A stretch of 64,000 nucleotides of DNA from NCBI RefSeq assembly GCF_030263935.1, contig NZ_CP127162.1, positions 1,869,501 to 1,933,500 of the forward strand, written 5' to 3'. Positions 56,269 to 64,000 of this stretch are shown here, piece after piece (the first letter of the stretch is position 1; each line of letters opens with the position of its first letter). The DNA comes from Paenibacillus polygoni. GTDB lineage: Bacteria; Bacillota; Bacilli; Paenibacillales; Paenibacillaceae. The notes under the pieces are model-generated. The model was not told the origin of the DNA, ran no database searches, and saw nothing but the letters and a program-made list of their open reading frames with translations. The position numbers and the translations under genes are program-made.

Positions 56269-57039
56269 ATGGAGAGAGAAGCCGGATCCTTTATGAAGCC
56301 TATACTCGATACAACGGTTCTGGTTACAGGAGCAAGCAGAGGGATTGGAGCAGCCATAGCTAAGCGTTTTGCGTCTGTTGGAATGAATGTAGTTATTCAT
56401 TATATGAATTCACATGAAGCAGCCAACGAAGTCGCAAGGCAGTGCATGGATTTTGGCGGCAGAATTATGACCGTCAGTGCGGATTTGACCAGTAAAGAAC
56501 AAATCGAGCGTATGGCTCAAAAATTAAAAGATTATGACATGATTCCTGATGTTCTGGTAAATAATGCCGGTATTTCTCATTATGGTCTTTTGTCTGATGT
56601 CTCGGAAGAAGAATGGGACCATGTTATGGCGGTTAATCTGAAAGGCACTTTCCTGTGCACACAAATGTTTATGCCGGGCATGGTCTCTCAGCGGTATGGC
56701 CGAATCATTAACGTCTCATCAATCTGGGGAATTTCAGGGGCTTCTTGTGAGGTTCTTTATTCAGCGACTAAGGGAGGAATCAATGCCTTCACGAAAGCGC
56801 TGGCCAAAGAACTAGCCCCCTCTGGTGTGACGGTGAATGCAGTGGCACCAGGTGCCGTGGATACAGATATGATGAGTTCCTTCGACGAGGAGGAAATACA
56901 AACATTAAGACAAGAAATTCCAGCGGGAAGGCTGGCTAAACCCGATGAGATTTCTTCACTCGTCTATTTTTTAGCGCTCCCTGAGTCTGGTTATATTAAT
57001 GGACAGATTATATCGCCGAATGGAGGCTGGCTGACTTAG
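56269..57039 (+). CDS. ymfI: YmfI-like short-chain dehydrogenase/reductase (FabG family)
   Basis: This 256-residue classical SDR has the NADP-binding TGASRGIGAAIAKRF, the structural NNAGISHYG motif, and the Ser-Tyr-Lys triad (NVSSIWG, then YSATKGG). It resembles 3-oxoacyl-ACP reductases but lies away from fatty acid genes, next to the ymfFH peptidases as in B. subtilis. GGTGGTGA 9 bases before the ATG at 56269 supports that start. An ATG at 56293 giving MKPILDTTVLVTGAS is a good alternative. Confidence 0.9.
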   Translation: MEREAGSFMKPILDTTVLVTGASRGIGAAIAKRFASVGMNVVIHYMNSHEAANEVARQCMDFGGRIMTVSADLTSKEQIERMAQKLKDYDMIPDVLVNNAGISHYGLLSDVSEEEWDHVMAVNLKGTFLCTQMFMPGMVSQRYGRIINVSSIWGISGASCEVLYSATKGGINAFTKALAKELAPSGVTVNAVAPGAVDTDMMSSFDEEEIQTLRQEIPAGRLAKPDEISSLVYFLALPESGYINGQIISPNGGWLT

Positions 57040-57053
57040 TACAGGAGTAAATT

Positions 57054-57071
57054 AATCCTTGTATAAGGATT
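57054..57071 (+). other. Perfect hairpin after ymfI
   Basis: AATCCTT-GTAT-AAGGATT forms a 7-bp stem without a following T-run. It lies in the short gap between ymfI and the DUF3243 gene. No function is evident. Confidence 0.4.
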
Positions 57072-57139
57072 ACGTACCTTGCCCATATTAACTACTGCTC
57101 ACTTTAAATCTCATGAGTAATGCGAAGGAGGATTTAATG

Positions 57140-57394
57140 ATGTCAACAGTAGTCAGTAATTTTGATGCATGGAAAAAATTTCTGGGTGATCGTGTAGCGC
57201 AGGCCGAAAAACTCGGTATCAGCGAAGACGTCATTAATAAACTTGCTTACGAAATCGGTGATTTCCTTGATGAAAAAGTCGATCCGGCAAACCCATCCAA
57301 CCGTGCATTAAAAGAACTATGGGACGTGGGTAATGAGGAAGAGCGTCGTACCATTGCTAAGCTCATGGTCAAATTGGCTAAGAAAAACGCATAG
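57140..57394 (+). CDS. ymfJ: DUF3243 protein (YmfJ-like)
   Basis: This 84-residue, mostly helical small protein matches the DUF3243/YmfJ family by position and by the FDAWKKFLGDRVAQAEKLG start. ANPSNRALKELWDVGNEEER lies in the middle. No catalytic motif or membrane segment is visible. AAGGAGG at 57125-57131 allows either the ATG at 57140 (8 bases) or the adjacent ATG at 57137 (5 bases). Function is unknown. A terminator follows. Confidence 0.85.
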   Translation: MSTVVSNFDAWKKFLGDRVAQAEKLGISEDVINKLAYEIGDFLDEKVDPANPSNRALKELWDVGNEEERRTIAKLMVKLAKKNA

Positions 57395-57407
57395 TGACGC
57401 ATGGAAG

Positions 57408-57429
57408 AGCTCCCGAAAGGGAGCTTTTC
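57408..57429 (+). terminator. Intrinsic terminator after the DUF3243 gene
   Basis: AGCTCCC (57408-57414) pairs with GGGAGCT (57419-57425) across a GAAA tetraloop, followed by TTTCTG. The T-run is short. Confidence 0.65.
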
Positions 57430-57452
57430 TGTAATTGTTACATCCTTGGTTC

Positions 57453-57481
57453 TTGTAATTCATTTTTATTTTATATATCAT
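57453..57481 (+). promoter_or_regulatory. Candidate sigma-A promoter for ymfK
   Basis: TTGTAA (57453-57458) and TATCAT (57476-57481) are 17 bases apart. A leader of about 95 bases precedes ymfK. Confidence 0.55.
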
Positions 57482-57581
57482 TAGTAAGACCCATGTTTGA
57501 TGGATTCAGATCCAAACATTTTCTGCTCGGGGAATGACTGATTATGTCGAATATTGAGGAATAAGCTTCAGAGGTGTTAAT

Positions 57582-58349
57582 ATGGAGTACAAACAATGGT
57601 ATATGGAGTACAAAATACATAAGAACAGACCTGGACTCCTTGGTGATATTGCTTCCATGCTTGGAATGCTTGAAGTAAACATTTTGACTATTAATGGTGT
57701 TGAAGGAAAAACAAGAGGGATGCTGATCGAGTCAGATGATGATGAGAAGATCCAACTATTAGGTCAAATGCTGAAAAAAGTGAATAACATTACGGTGACA
57801 GCTCTTCGTGCGCCAAGACTTGTGGATATACTTGCGGTCAGACATGGCAGGTACATTGATCGAGATTCAGATGATCGTAAAACATTTCGTTTTACTAGGG
57901 ATGAACTTGGGTTACTTGTTGATTTTTTGGGTGAAGTATTTAAGAAGGAAGGAAATCAGGTTATTGGTCTGCGGGGAATGCCGCGTGTAGGAAAGACGGA
58001 ATCCATTATTGCCGGCAGTGTATGTGCAATGAAACGATGGACGTTTGTATCTTCTACCTTATTGCGCCAAACGATACGCAGTCAAATGTCTGAGGACGAA
58101 ATGAACCCAAATAATGTCTTTATTGTCGACGGGATTGTGAGTACAATTCGTTCTAACGAGAAACATTATAATTTGCTGCAAGAGATCATGAGCATGCCGA
58201 GTACGAAAGTAATTGAGCATCCTGATATTTTCGTGCAAGAATCTGAGTATGACTATAATGATTTCGATATTATCATTGAACTTCGAAGCACTCCAGACGA
58301 AGAGATTATATATGATACGTTTACTGCAAATTATACCGATGATCTGTAA
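57582..58349 (+). CDS. ymfK: YmfK-like DUF3388 protein with ACT-like and P-loop regions
   Basis: This 255-residue protein has an N-terminal ACT-like segment (YKIHKNRPGLLGDIASMLGM, about residues 9-28), which in other proteins binds small ligands. A P-loop-like motif GLRGMPRVGKTES lies near residues 128-140. It matches the DUF3388/YmfK family by position and pattern. Function is unknown. The ATG at 57582 follows GAGGTG. An ATG at 57603 lies in a 12-base direct repeat of the start region and could also be used. Confidence 0.85.
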   Translation: MEYKQWYMEYKIHKNRPGLLGDIASMLGMLEVNILTINGVEGKTRGMLIESDDDEKIQLLGQMLKKVNNITVTALRAPRLVDILAVRHGRYIDRDSDDRKTFRFTRDELGLLVDFLGEVFKKEGNQVIGLRGMPRVGKTESIIAGSVCAMKRWTFVSSTLLRQTIRSQMSEDEMNPNNVFIVDGIVSTIRSNEKHYNLLQEIMSMPSTKVIEHPDIFVQESEYDYNDFDIIIELRSTPDEEIIYDTFTANYTDDL

Positions 58350-58431
58350 AGGTACAGCGATAATTTAAAGAAATGTGTTTTTTATAAATGAAATACATCT
58401 TGGATAAGACAAAAAAAGAGGAGGAATTCGC

Positions 58432-59412
58432 ATGTCTGAACTGGGTCAGCAGTTGAAGGAGGCCCGGCTGCAAAAAGGACTAAGCCTTGATGATGTTCAA
58501 GAAATGACAAAGATTAGAAAAAGGTATCTTGAAGCAATTGAATCTGGAGATTATAAAGTTCTCCCTGGCAGCTTTTATGTGCGAGCATTTATTAAAACCT
58601 ATGCAGAAACGGTAGGTTTGAACCCCGATGAGCTACTCGAAGGACATAAGAAGGATGTTCCAGATTCTGAACAAGAAGCTACAATGGAACCGGTTATTAC
58701 GAAGCGTTCCAGCCGTCCGGCATCAGAGCGTAATAATAAATGGTTGACTACTGTATTACCTTGGACTTTTTTGGCTCTCATTCTAGTTCTCATTTACGTT
58801 TATGTAAGTAATGCGGATAAGAATCAAGCTGAGACTCCAAATAATCCTGATACGGAGCAACAGGTGAACCCACCTGTAAATGAGACGCCAACACCACCTG
58901 TAGACGAAGAGGTTCCCGGCGAGGATACAGAGGAGCCAGGTACCGATGTAGGCGGTGGGGATCAGCAAGATCCAAGTGATACAGAAGATATTCCAGCTGA
59001 AGAAGAACCTGCTGAGGAGCCTGCTGAACAGCCAGTGACGATTACGCAGAGCGGCAAAGCAGGGAATATTACCATCTTTGATGTTGCTGGCGGTAGTGCT
59101 GATGAACCGGTGAAGGTTGTAATTAAAGCTTCAGGTCTTAGCTGGATGGAAGTATATGCAGGTGAGAACTCAAGTGGTGAGAAATTATTCAGAGATAACA
59201 CAGCAGAAGGCCAAACTTACAGCTTTGATCTTGGTCCAGAAGGAATGTACATTAAATCCGGCTATGCTCCCGCTACGGAAATTACCGTTAATGGTGAAGT
59301 AGTTACCGATGGTAAAACGACGAATCGAATTCGTCTAGAGCGAGTGGAAGGTTCAAATTCTGATCAGAGCAATACGGCAGGCGAAGATGAATCTTCAGAT
59401 TCTGGCGAGTAA
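58432..59412 (+). CDS. rodZ: RodZ-like protein (YmfM)
   Basis: RodZ is a membrane protein linked to the MreB cytoskeleton and cell shape. The 326-residue protein has an N-terminal helix-turn-helix domain (GQQLKEARLQKGLSLDDVQ to YLEAIESGDY, FYVRAFIKTYAE). One membrane segment lies at about 104-124. A Pro/Glu/Thr/Asp-rich periplasm-facing linker follows (about 127-203), then a C-terminal DUF4115 domain. The ATG follows AGAGGAGG. Its position before pgsA and cinA is the usual YmfM location. Confidence 0.92.
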   Translation: MSELGQQLKEARLQKGLSLDDVQEMTKIRKRYLEAIESGDYKVLPGSFYVRAFIKTYAETVGLNPDELLEGHKKDVPDSEQEATMEPVITKRSSRPASERNNKWLTTVLPWTFLALILVLIYVYVSNADKNQAETPNNPDTEQQVNPPVNETPTPPVDEEVPGEDTEEPGTDVGGGDQQDPSDTEDIPAEEEPAEEPAEQPVTITQSGKAGNITIFDVAGGSADEPVKVVIKASGLSWMEVYAGENSSGEKLFRDNTAEGQTYSFDLGPEGMYIKSGYAPATEITVNGEVVTDGKTTNRIRLERVEGSNSDQSNTAGEDESSDSGE

Positions 59413-59423
59413 TTGCCTACTCT

Positions 59424-59459
59424 AACATGTACAGCGAAGTGTCGCTGTACATGTTTTTT
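59424..59459 (+). terminator. Intrinsic terminator after rodZ
   Basis: AACATGTACAGCGA (59424-59437) and TCGCTGTACATGTT (59442-59455) form a perfect 14-bp stem with a 4-base loop, followed by T residues. Confidence 0.95.
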
Positions 59460-59493
59460 CGAGTAAGGTTATCTGACAAGACTTTGAAAGAGA

Positions 59494-59523
59494 TTCGATT
59501 TATGAACCCTATTCTAATATAAT
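59494..59523 (+). promoter_or_regulatory. Candidate sigma-A promoter for yajQ
   Basis: A consensus -10, TATAAT, lies at 59518-59523 with a weak -35, TTCGAT, at 59494-59499 (18-base spacing). The yajQ ribosome-binding site follows 27 bases later. Confidence 0.5.
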
Positions 59524-59564
59524 GTTACATAGGGCATCATGACTAATGAAAGGAAGTGGATCAT

Positions 59565-60053
59565 ATGAGTGAAAGTTCATTTGATATTGTATCCAAATTA
59601 GATTTGGCGGAACTAACGAACGCCGTAACCCAAGCAGAGAAAGAAATTGGGAGCCGTTACGATTTTAAAGGTAGTAAGAGCAGTCTTAAAATAGAGAAAG
59701 ATGCGCTTATTATCGTTTCAGACGATGAATATAAACTAAATGCAGTCATTGACGTTTTACAGTCAAAGATGGTCAAAAGAGGTCTTCCGCTAAAAAATCT
59801 GGATTATGGTAAAGTTGAGCCTGCTTCAATGGGTACCGTGCGTCAGCGTCTTGGTTTTAAACAAGGAATTGATCAAGATAACGCTAAAAAAATTAATACT
59901 TTGATTCGTGACTCGAAGCGGAAAGTCAAAAGTCAAATTCAAGGCGATCAAATCAGGGTTACTGGAAAAAGCCGGGACGATCTTCAAGCGATTATTCAGT
60001 TGTTGCGCTCAAGTGATTTGCCTCTTGATCTTCAGTTTACTAACATGAAATAA
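59565..60053 (+). CDS. yajQ: YajQ-family nucleotide-binding protein
   Basis: This 162-residue protein belongs to the YajQ/DUF520 family. The N terminus [18 protein letters not shown], the middle [15 protein letters not shown] and the end [12 protein letters not shown] are family hallmarks. Members bind nucleotides, and a cyclic-di-GMP link is reported for a Xanthomonas homologue. It is monocistronic here, between a strong terminator and the pgsA leader. The ATG at 59565 is preferred over a GTG at 59556, which lies inside the AGGAAG site. Confidence 0.93.
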   Translation: MSESSFDIVSKLDLAELTNAVTQAEKEIGSRYDFKGSKSSLKIEKDALIIVSDDEYKLNAVIDVLQSKMVKRGLPLKNLDYGKVEPASMGTVRQRLGFKQGIDQDNAKKINTLIRDSKRKVKSQIQGDQIRVTGKSRDDLQAIIQLLRSSDLPLDLQFTNMK

Positions 60054-60064
60054 AACAAATATGA

Positions 60065-60236
60065 ATTCATGAGTAAATCTCTAGATGTTTTCATGCTTGA
60101 TAGATGTAAGGAGTAGGGACTCATTAATAGAGATGTTGAAGGACTCATTACATATCTCATGAATGACAAAAAGACATAGGCGGGATTTGCTATTACTGCA
60201 GATCCCAAGTACGATCTAAAGGGGAGGGCGTCTTTC
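60065..60236 (+). repeat. Repeat-rich leader of pgsA
   Basis: The gap holds a direct repeat of GGACTCATTA (60117-60126 and 60141-60150). It also holds an inverted pair ATTCATGAG (60065-60073) and CTCATGAAT (60156-60164). A 9-bp hairpin GGGATTTGC/GCAGATCCC (60182-60206) sits before the ribosome-binding site. No promoter is clear. It may form a structured leader. Confidence 0.45.
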
Positions 60237-60818
60237 TTGAATTTACCCAACCGAATCACACTAGCAAGAATTTTCATGATTCCACTCATGATGATCTTTT
60301 TGCTAGTTGATTTTGATTTTTATCCATCTCCAATCCAGTTTGGTGATTATTCTCTTCCTTATAACCAGCTCATTGCTGTGATTATTTTTATCGTAGCAGC
60401 GAGTACTGATGGGATTGACGGCTACATCGCGCGAAAACACAATCTGGTTACCAATCTTGGTAAACTGCTTGATCCGCTTGCAGATAAACTTTTAATTACA
60501 GCAGTGCTTGTTTCTTTAGTTGAAATGGGCAGTGTACCTTCATGGATGGCTGTAGTTATCATCAGTCGTGAATTTGCGGTAACAGGATTACGTCAGGTAG
60601 CGCTGCTGGATGGTTCCGTTGTAGCTGCCAGCTCTTGGGGCAAAGTGAAGACAGTAACTCAAATTATTGCAATTTCTCTTTTGTTATTGAATAATTTCCC
60701 GTTTGCTTTTATATCCATCCCGGTGGATGTTATTTTCATCTGGCTGGCAACGATCGTCACTCTGTACTCTGGAATCGACTATTTTGTTAAGAACAAGCAT
60801 CTTCTTCGTCAAAATTAA
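60237..60818 (+). CDS. pgsA: CDP-diacylglycerol-glycerol-3-phosphate 3-phosphatidyltransferase
   Basis: PgsA makes phosphatidylglycerophosphate from CDP-diacylglycerol (product of CdsA, encoded at 19019). The 193-residue membrane protein has the CDP-alcohol phosphotransferase signature STDGIDGYIARKHNLVTNLG with KLLDPLADK, near residues 58-86, and about five hydrophobic segments. It starts with TTG at 60237, about 9 bases after GGGGAGG. A terminator separates it from cinA. Confidence 0.95.
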   Translation: MNLPNRITLARIFMIPLMMIFLLVDFDFYPSPIQFGDYSLPYNQLIAVIIFIVAASTDGIDGYIARKHNLVTNLGKLLDPLADKLLITAVLVSLVEMGSVPSWMAVVIISREFAVTGLRQVALLDGSVVAASSWGKVKTVTQIIAISLLLLNNFPFAFISIPVDVIFIWLATIVTLYSGIDYFVKNKHLLRQN

Positions 60819-60866
60819 GCTTAAACCTAAGCGTAATTGTTTAATATAATTTTATAATTCAACTTG

Positions 60867-60898
60867 AAAGAGCAATAGGTGAATCCTATTGCTCTTTT
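60867..60898 (+). terminator. Intrinsic terminator after pgsA
   Basis: AAAGAGCAATAGG (60867-60879) and CCTATTGCTCTTT (60885-60897) form a perfect 13-bp stem with loop TGAAT. The T-run merges with the 3' arm and is short. Confidence 0.8.
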
Positions 60899-60938
60899 GG
60901 GGACTAGAAACATAAGCAGGGAGACTGGAGGAGTTAAC

Positions 60939-62204
60939 ATGAAAGCAGAGATCATCGCAGTAGGTACAGAACTTTTACTTGGTCAAATCGTGAATACGAA
61001 TGCTCAGTTCCTATCAAAGGAGCTTGCTGCCATTGGTGTGGATGTATATTTTCAGACGGTTGTCGGCGATAATGCGAGCCGGATGAGAGAAGCGATAGAA
61101 ACGGCGCGAAGCCGTGCAGATATTGTTGTTTTTTCAGGCGGAATCGGTCCGACTCAAGATGATATTACGAAGGATGTTTTAGCCGATCTTCTGGGACTGA
61201 ATCTTCTGATGGATCAGCGTTCCTTGGATCAGATTGAGAAAATGTTCACTAGACGCGGTACGATGATGACCGAAAATAATAAACGTCAAGCTACTATTAT
61301 AGAAGGAGCAAGTCCGCTGCTTAACGAAACGGGACTAGCACTTGGAAATGCGATTAGTCATGAAGGAACCCATTATATTATTCTTCCTGGTCCACCAAAA
61401 GAGCTTAAGCCCATGTTTACAAATCAGGTATTGCCTTGGCTGTATCAGCATGTTTTAGCTGGCGAAATGCCGATATATTCAAAAATGCTTAAGTTCGCCG
61501 GCATTGGTGAATCCATGCTGGAGGACAAGCTGAAAGATTTGATTACAAGTCAAACGGATCCTACAATTGCACCTTATGCAAGCGAAGGAGAGGTTACCGT
61601 ACGAATCTCAACAAAGGCTCCAAGTGAAAGAGAAGCCATGGTGAAGTTAAACGAGCTTGAGCTTCTTATTCAGCAGCGTTTACCGGAGCATATGTATGCA
61701 AGCCATGATATTCCGATTGAACATGTGATCGTTGAAATGATGGCAGATCGCGAACAGACGCTTGCCGCAGCTGAAAGCTGCACAGGGGGACTCCTGATGG
61801 CCCTTCTAACTTCTATTCCAGGGAGCGGGACCATGCTTCGCGGCGGATTTGTAGTTTACTCTAATGAAATGAAAGAGAAGCTTCTGAATGTGCCGCATCA
61901 TTATCTCGAAGGTGAGGATGCACCTGGGGCTGTGAGTCCTGAAGTAGCGAAAGTACTCGCAGAACAGGCTCGGATGGTTGCCGATTCAGACTTCGGACTA
62001 TCCATTACGGGTGTGGCAGGTCCGGGATATTCAGAGCGAAAAGAAGTAGGTCTTGTCTACATTGGTATAGCTGAACGAGACAAAGAGACAGAAGTTCATG
62101 AATTAAAACTGAGCGGTAATCGGGAGACGATTCGAATTCGTTCTGCTAAAACCATTTTATATCGTTTGTGGCGCCGACTGGTTGAGAACGAAAAACTAAA
62201 CTAG
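60939..62204 (+). CDS. cinA: CinA-family protein (competence/damage-inducible)
   Basis: CinA family members have an N-terminal molybdopterin-binding-like domain and a C-terminal nicotinamide-mononucleotide deamidase-type domain. Here the former shows AEIIAVGTELLLGQIVNTN and FSGGIGPTQDDITKDV. The latter shows AAESCTGGLLMALLTSIPGS and SITGVAGPGY. The full two-domain length is 421 residues. The ATG at 60939 follows TGGAGGAG. It precedes recA, as in B. subtilis, but a strong terminator and a separate promoter lie between them. Confidence 0.94.
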   Translation: MKAEIIAVGTELLLGQIVNTNAQFLSKELAAIGVDVYFQTVVGDNASRMREAIETARSRADIVVFSGGIGPTQDDITKDVLADLLGLNLLMDQRSLDQIEKMFTRRGTMMTENNKRQATIIEGASPLLNETGLALGNAISHEGTHYIILPGPPKELKPMFTNQVLPWLYQHVLAGEMPIYSKMLKFAGIGESMLEDKLKDLITSQTDPTIAPYASEGEVTVRISTKAPSEREAMVKLNELELLIQQRLPEHMYASHDIPIEHVIVEMMADREQTLAAAESCTGGLLMALLTSIPGSGTMLRGGFVVYSNEMKEKLLNVPHHYLEGEDAPGAVSPEVAKVLAEQARMVADSDFGLSITGVAGPGYSERKEVGLVYIGIAERDKETEVHELKLSGNRETIRIRSAKTILYRLWRRLVENEKLN

Positions 62205-62296
62205 ATCAACGGTTACAAAGCAGCTAAAGAACAAGTACGATCAGTACTATAAGTGAATCAATTTCATAATACATTTAGTTGCTCTAGTCAAAATTG

Positions 62297-62326
62297 TATA
62301 TAGATCAAATTAGATTGATCTGTATA
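62297..62326. repeat. AT-rich palindrome between cinA and recA
   Basis: AGATCAA (62302-62308) and TTGATCT (62315-62321) are separated by ATTAGA. Further TATA pairs extend the symmetry to 62297-62326 with one T-G position. No T-run follows. The 388-base gap (62205-62592) otherwise contains the cinA terminator and the recA control region. Confidence 0.45.
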
Positions 62327-62419
62327 TAGTTACTAGTTCATTATTTAGTGAGTTATAAAAATGATTCCATTTATAAATGTTTGACGCTTTTGATTTGAAC
62401 CAGTATACTACAAGTAATC

Positions 62420-62466
62420 GGAAGAACCGGGCGCAAATCAGAATTTGCACAGGTTCTTCCTTTTTT
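62420..62466 (+). terminator. Intrinsic terminator between cinA and recA
   Basis: GGAAGAACC (62420-62428) pairs with GGTTCTTCC (62452-62460), with an inner GCAAAT/ATTTGC hairpin. TTTTTT follows. Confidence 0.9.
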
Positions 62467-62508
62467 ATGCTCTGAGGATCAGCGGGCCCCTGGTCTCTCC
62501 AAAAAAAA

Positions 62509-62522
62509 CGAATGTATGTTCT
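62509..62522. promoter_or_regulatory. LexA (DinR) box of recA
   Basis: CGAATGTATGTTCT matches 12 of 14 positions of the Gram-positive SOS box (CGAACRNRYGTTCG). It lies 10 bases before the recA -35. LexA repression of recA is established in B. subtilis. Confidence 0.75.
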
Positions 62523-62532
62523 CAAAAAATGC

Positions 62533-62561
62533 TTGGCAAACGAGACCAAAGAGAGTATCAT
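62533..62561 (+). promoter_or_regulatory. Sigma-A promoter of recA
   Basis: TTGGCA (62533-62538) and TATCAT (62556-62561) are 17 bases apart, directly downstream of the LexA box. Confidence 0.85.
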
Positions 62562-62592
62562 AGAGTTATAAACATAGAAGGATGTGAGTTTA

Positions 62593-63654
62593 TTGTCAGA
62601 TCGTCGTGCAGCGTTAGATATGGCGCTACGTCAAATAGAGAAACAATTCGGTAAAGGTTCAATTATGAAACTGGGTGAATCAACTCACATGCAAGTAGAA
62701 ATTGTACCCAGTGGATCGATTGCTTTAGATATTGCACTAGGAACCGGCGGATTTCCAAGAGGTCGGATTATTGAAATATATGGACCAGAATCATCAGGTA
62801 AAACAACTGTTGCACTCCATGCTATTGCTGAAGTTCAAAAGGCAGGCGGACAAGCTGCATTTATTGATGCAGAACATGCGCTTGACCCGCAATATGCAAG
62901 CAAACTGGGTGTAAATATCGATGAACTACTTCTTTCTCAACCAGATACAGGGGAACAAGGTCTTGAAATTGCTGAAGCTCTTGTAAGAAGTGGTGCTGTT
63001 GATATTGTGGTTATTGACTCTGTTGCTGCACTTGTGCCTAAGGCAGAGATTGAAGGAGACATGGGAGATTCTCACGTAGGTCTTCAAGCTCGTCTGATGT
63101 CTCAAGCGCTTCGTAAGCTGTCTGGTGCAATCAGTAAGTCCAAGACGATTGCAATCTTTATTAATCAGCTCCGTGAAAAAGTAGGGGTTATGTTCGGTAA
63201 TCCAGAGACAACGCCAGGTGGACGCGCACTGAAGTTCTATTCTACCGTTCGTCTTGATGTTCGCCGGATTGAAAGCATTAAAATGGGTAACGACGTTGTC
63301 GGAAACCGTACAAGAGTTAAAGTTGTCAAGAATAAAGTTGCTCCTCCGTTCAAACAAGCGGAAGTCGACATTATGTATGGTGAAGGGATTTCCAAGGAAG
63401 GAAGTCTTATTGATATCGGTACGGAACATGGGATTGTTGATAAGAGTGGTGCTTGGTACTCTTACAGCGGTGAGCGTTTAGGTCAAGGTCGTGAGAATGC
63501 AAAACAATTCTTGAAAGAGAATCCAGCGATCGCTCAAACGATTGAACAAAAGATTCGTGAAGCAAGCAATTTGACGACTGTGGTTGAAGCTCCTTCTGAA
63601 GCAGATAAAGCGAAAGAAGCGCAAGAGGAACAGGAATTGTTTGAGGTCGAATAA
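62593..63654 (+). CDS. recA: Recombinase RecA
   Basis: RecA forms filaments on single-stranded DNA for strand exchange and SOS induction. The 353-residue protein has Walker [10 protein letters not shown] near residues 65-73, Walker [13 protein letters not shown], and [22 protein letters not shown] as the loop 2 region (starting near residue 195). The TTG at 62593 fits because AAGGATGTGA (62578-62587) lies 5 bases upstream. A GTG at 62584 would sit inside this site. The C terminus is acidic ([11 protein letters not shown]), as is usual. Confidence 0.97.
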   Translation: MSDRRAALDMALRQIEKQFGKGSIMKLGESTHMQVEIVPSGSIALDIALGTGGFPRGRIIEIYGPESSGKTTVALHAIAEVQKAGGQAAFIDAEHALDPQYASKLGVNIDELLLSQPDTGEQGLEIAEALVRSGAVDIVVIDSVAALVPKAEIEGDMGDSHVGLQARLMSQALRKLSGAISKSKTIAIFINQLREKVGVMFGNPETTPGGRALKFYSTVRLDVRRIESIKMGNDVVGNRTRVKVVKNKVAPPFKQAEVDIMYGEGISKEGSLIDIGTEHGIVDKSGAWYSYSGERLGQGRENAKQFLKENPAIAQTIEQKIREASNLTTVVEAPSEADKAKEAQEEQELFEVE

Positions 63655-63790
63655 AAAGATTTGCCAAATTGAGAACAAGGTACCTGTAAAGGACATGTCT
63701 TTCCTGGCAGAATAGATGTTATTAATACTCTAATATAACGGTAATACAACAGTATGAACTGTCAGGAACGCTTTATAGTGTAAAAGTAAG

Positions 63791-63822
63791 AAACCGCGGC
63801 TTATTTTGGCTGCGGTTTTTTT
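63791..63822 (+). terminator. Intrinsic terminator after recA
   Basis: AAACCGC (63791-63797) pairs with GCGGTTT (63812-63818), with a possible GC/GC extension inside, followed by a T-run to 63822. Confidence 0.85.
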
Positions 63823-63883
63823 ATATGTAATAAGTCTAGACACAGTAGACAATAAAACAAGGCATCAGGGAAGGCGTGGTAAA

Positions 63884-64000
63884 GTGAGAGATTACGAGGA
63901 GTTCGATCGTAATGAAGAAGAACAAATAGGGATTAGCCATTTCCCTGATCAAATGCTTGAAATTACACGGGTAGAAAAAAAGAAAGGGCGCGATTCAAGG
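63884..64000 (+). CDS. recX: RecX, regulator of RecA (N-terminal 39 residues, runs off window)
   Basis: An open frame from GTG at 63884 runs to the window end without a stop. It has a polar lead followed by MLEITRVEKKKGRDSR, which resembles the RecX N-terminal beta-hairpin start (ITxVExxKK). RecX inhibits or remodels RecA filaments, and the location right after recA fits. AAGG at 63871-63874 lies 9 bases upstream. Only the beginning is visible, so the assignment rests on position and a short motif. Confidence 0.65.
   Translation, partial: MRDYEEFDRNEEEQIGISHFPDQMLEITRVEKKKGRDSR

Overview
The window reads as one continuous stretch of a low-to-moderate-GC, endospore-forming, motile Firmicute, most likely a Paenibacillus or close relative. 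The evidence is gene order matching the Bacillus subtilis flhB-to-recA chromosomal segment, spore genes (dpaAB, spoIIIE-type ftsK, sleB, ylxY), strong AGGAGG-type ribosome-binding sites, frequent TTG and GTG starts, and a sigma-28 inside the motility operon. All about 60 genes I can support lie on the + strand. I see no mobile element, prophage, tRNA, rRNA or CRISPR array. The species assignment is inference.

Layout. (1) 1-14945: 3' part of the flagellar/chemotaxis operon: fliR end, flhB, flhA, flhF, flhG, cheB, cheA, cheW, cheC, cheD, a small membrane protein, sigD, a FapA/DUF342 protein and three poorly known small proteins. (2) 15143-18146: translation and nucleotide genes rpsB, tsf, pyrH, frr, separated by intrinsic terminators or attenuators. 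(3) 18238-28376: envelope and isoprenoid genes uppS, cdsA, dxr, rseP, then a short archaeal/eukaryotic-type proS and the Gram-positive replicative polymerase polC. (4) 28608-39593: the rimP-nusA-rnpM-ylxQ-infB-rbfA-nrnA-truB-ribF operon, then rpsO and pnp. (5) 39716-46544: ylxY, mlpA, dut, dpaA, dpaB, dapG, dapA, linking sporulation to the aspartate/diaminopimelate/dipicolinate pathway. (6) 46935-53519: RNase J, tepA, ylzJ, spoIIIE/ftsK, sleB. (7) 53703-64000: an M16 peptidase pair (ymfF, ymfH), ymfI, a DUF3243 gene, ymfK, rodZ/ymfM, yajQ, pgsA, cinA, recA and the start of recX.

How the genes work together. The first block supplies the flagellar type III export gate, flagellar placement (FlhF/FlhG), the CheA-CheW-CheB-CheC-CheD chemosensory core and the sigma factor for late motility genes. 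The middle blocks are housekeeping modules of translation, RNA turnover and lipid and isoprenoid synthesis. The dap/dpa block makes dihydrodipicolinate and converts it to spore dipicolinate. SpoIIIE-type translocase moves DNA into the forespore and SleB opens the cortex at germination.

No new multi-gene system stands out. The less explained signals are mostly in non-coding DNA: a possible two-state RNA leader before dapG, a terminator-like hairpin directly before polC, a hairpin that would cover the tepA ribosome-binding site, a cluster of palindromes at the rimP promoter, a long hairpin between rimP and nusA, and good matches to sigma-E and sigma-G promoters before ylxY and sleB. At gene level the best leads are the small proteins after fapA and the short proS in the usual proS position.
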